A stretch of DNA of 64,000 nt from Hyaloraphidium curvatum (taxonomy: Eukaryota > Monoblepharomycota > Hyaloraphidiomycetes > Hyaloraphidiales > Hyaloraphidiaceae): positions 186,001 through 250,000 of the forward strand of contig JAIVFI010000009.1 of assembly GCA_025558095.1 (NCBI GenBank), in the 5' to 3' direction. This document shows, in pieces, positions 60,795-64,000 of this stretch. The position numbers were made by a program, and so were the translations under genes. A model generated the notes under the pieces. That model was not told where the DNA came from. It worked only from the letters and a program-made list of their open reading frames with translations, and ran no database searches. Every line of letters starts with the position of its first letter. Position 1 is the stretch's first letter.

Positions 60795-61072
60795 GCACGG
60801 TGTGAGGACGAGGCAGAAGGCTGCGAACACGGTGAAAGCGAAAAAGTAGCTGGAAGGGCGAAGGCACTTGAAGGAGTTGTGCGAACGATGGGAGCAAGAC
60901 TGGTGCTCGGTAGTAGCGTGTATGTAAGCTCTCCGATTGTCTGATTCAATAATCTGCAAAGAAAAGGCCGTGTCGGCGGCGCCCGCAATGATCGAACGAC
61001 GATTTGCTGTTCGGTCAAACAGGGCGGCGAATCCGAGTATGTTGCCAGGTCACTGTACAATGATGCAGAGCT

Positions 61073-62923
<1,851 letters not shown>

Positions 62924-63440
62924 TGTGGTAGACTATCTCCGAGTCGCGGTCGACTGCGGGAATGGGGGGAAAACAGGGTGAGAGTGCCGTCAGGGGGGTG
63001 GCCTCCCGCCGTGCCGAATTCGTCAATCCGACCAGGGTCCGCCGCCTCGCGGCGCGCCGCCGCGGGAGCAAAAAGCGACATCCGACGGCGGGCGTGGTGC
63101 GGCGCGGCTGCAGCGGCCGCAGGGGCAGGGGGAGCGCGGCGCGACCGGACCGCAACCCCTGGCCGGCGGACGCGCCCTCGCCGGCGCCGGCGGACGCGGC
63201 GTCCGGCAGGGGCACGCCACTTGCATTTCGAGCAGAACTGCGCCTCGCGCTTCGCAAGCACCGGCGGTACCAACCTTTGGGAGGTTTGAATTCAATCGCG
63301 ACGACACAGAGCTGATTTTTTGGCTGGAGAGCCGTGGGGGTGAACTGGACCGTGCGGAACCGGACAACAACACAACTCGAAGCGACGCATTCCCCCCGAT
63401 AGCCGTCGTTCTCATTCATTGAAGCGTGCACCGGGTCGAG
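62924..63440. promoter_or_regulatory. Divergent region between beta-tubulin and DPH6
   Basis: 517 bp between the two starts. Contains a GC-rich core (63040-63200) and a CA-rich patch near 63360; neither strand has a supported gene. It should drive the tubulin gene leftwards and DPH6 rightwards. Confidence 0.35.
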
Positions 63441-64000
63441 ATGGACGTGGTGGCCCTCATAAGGTGCCCCTTCCGGCCGGTCGGACGCGTCGACGCGTGT
63501 TCACAGGCCCGTCAACCGCGTCTCCAAATCGGCGCCTCGCAGCGGTGGGAAGGACAGCTGCTTCAACATGATGCACTGTGTGGCCAACGGGCACAGAATT
63601 TGTGCCCTGGCGAATTTGTTTCCGGCTCCGGAAAGCGGTACAGGTCGGTGAGCGGCGCCGTCCCCCCCGGAATGTACTGCATCTCGCGATCGCATAGATG
63701 AGCTGGACTCGTTCATGTTCCAAACCGTCGGCCACGACCTGATCGATCTCTACGCGGAGTGCATGGGGGTTCCTCTGTTTCGCCGGCCGATTTCGGGCGC
63801 CTCGATCGTCCAGGGGATGGACTATGCCCCCCAGAGCGGAGACGAGGTCGAAGACCTGTTTGAGCTCCTGTCGCTCGTCAAGGTCGGCCTGCGGCACCTC
63901 GTTGGCCAGACACTCGTCTCATGACGCTGCTTCCGCCCAGCGCGAGATGCCGAATGTGCAGGCGGTTGCCGTCGGTGCGATTCTTTCCAACTACCAGCGC
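63441..64000 (+). CDS. DPH6: Diphthine-ammonia ligase DPH6 (3' partial)
   Basis: The first exons are 63441-63463, 63543-63643, 63698-63882 and 63941 onward; the gene runs off the window. DPH6 amidates diphthine on elongation factor 2, the last step of diphthamide synthesis, in the cytosol. Splicing produces MDVVALISGGKDSCFNMMHC, in which SGGKDS is the ATP-pyrophosphatase loop, then FQTVGHDLIDLYAECMGVPL, FRRPISGASI and EVEDLFELLSLVKREMPNVQ, then AVAVGAILSNYQR at the edge. The three introns are 79, 54 and 58 nt. The first exon has only 23 coding nt. Confidence 0.93.

Overview
The window is a GC-rich, intron-dense eukaryotic chromosome segment, most likely from an early-diverging (chytrid- or Monoblepharidomycete-like) fungus. 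The fungal call rests on a SHO1-type osmosensor (four membrane spans plus SH3), an NHP10-type HMG protein, a fungal-style beta-tubulin and a secreted chitin-binding/expansin-like protein. The lineage below 'fungus' is inference. Introns are mostly 40-100 nt, GT-AG, often with a GTGGGT or GTGAGT donor; several are multiples of three without a stop. I rebuilt spliced models by hand, and most sum to an exact number of codons.

Layout. 1-9.7 kb: 3' end of a two-hotdog acyl-CoA thioesterase, an F-box/LRR-like gene with a frameshift, a single-span membrane protein, a chitin-binding/DPBB secreted protein, an exostosin-type glycosyltransferase and a short-chain dehydrogenase. 9.7-18.6 kb: a probable mitochondrial membrane protein, atypical kinase A, the RFC2/Rfc4 clamp-loader subunit, NatD acetyltransferase (NAA40) overlapping an orphan gene tail to tail, a tandem pair of small orphan genes and a membrane protein. 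18.9-27.5 kb: an 880-residue orphan, an LRR relic, a Gfo/Idh/MocA oxidoreductase, kinase B, an FAD monooxygenase and an Ala/Pro-rich protein. 27.8-35.2 kb: a family of secreted proteins with a broken copy, a MYND relic, a family III CoA-transferase and a secreted trypsin-like protease. 35.4-46.2 kb: a membrane-anchored methyltransferase-like protein, two more members of the F-box/LRR family flanking a polytopic membrane protein, a NAPE-PLD-type metallo-beta-lactamase, a second FAD monooxygenase, an ABHD18-like hydrolase and ISY1. 46.3-64 kb: an NDUFAF4-like protein, an orphan, NTMT1, VPS25, a PQ-loop protein, SAMHD1, ETF-alpha, NHP10, SHO1, a MATH/BTB-like protein, beta-tubulin with a 12-nt microexon, and the 5' part of DPH6.

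There is no operon-like pathway; most genes are unrelated housekeeping genes mixed with small lineage-specific families. The least ordinary content is those families: a coiled-coil/F-box/LRR-like family with intact, shortened and relic members, a tandem pair of about 140-residue orphans, a secreted Cys-rich family, and a kinase pair with identical exon sizes but different donor types. Several models need one extra or one fewer base, often in a homopolymer, so either assembly error or pseudogenisation is at work. I saw no CRISPR array, insertion sequence, rRNA or recognisable tRNA.
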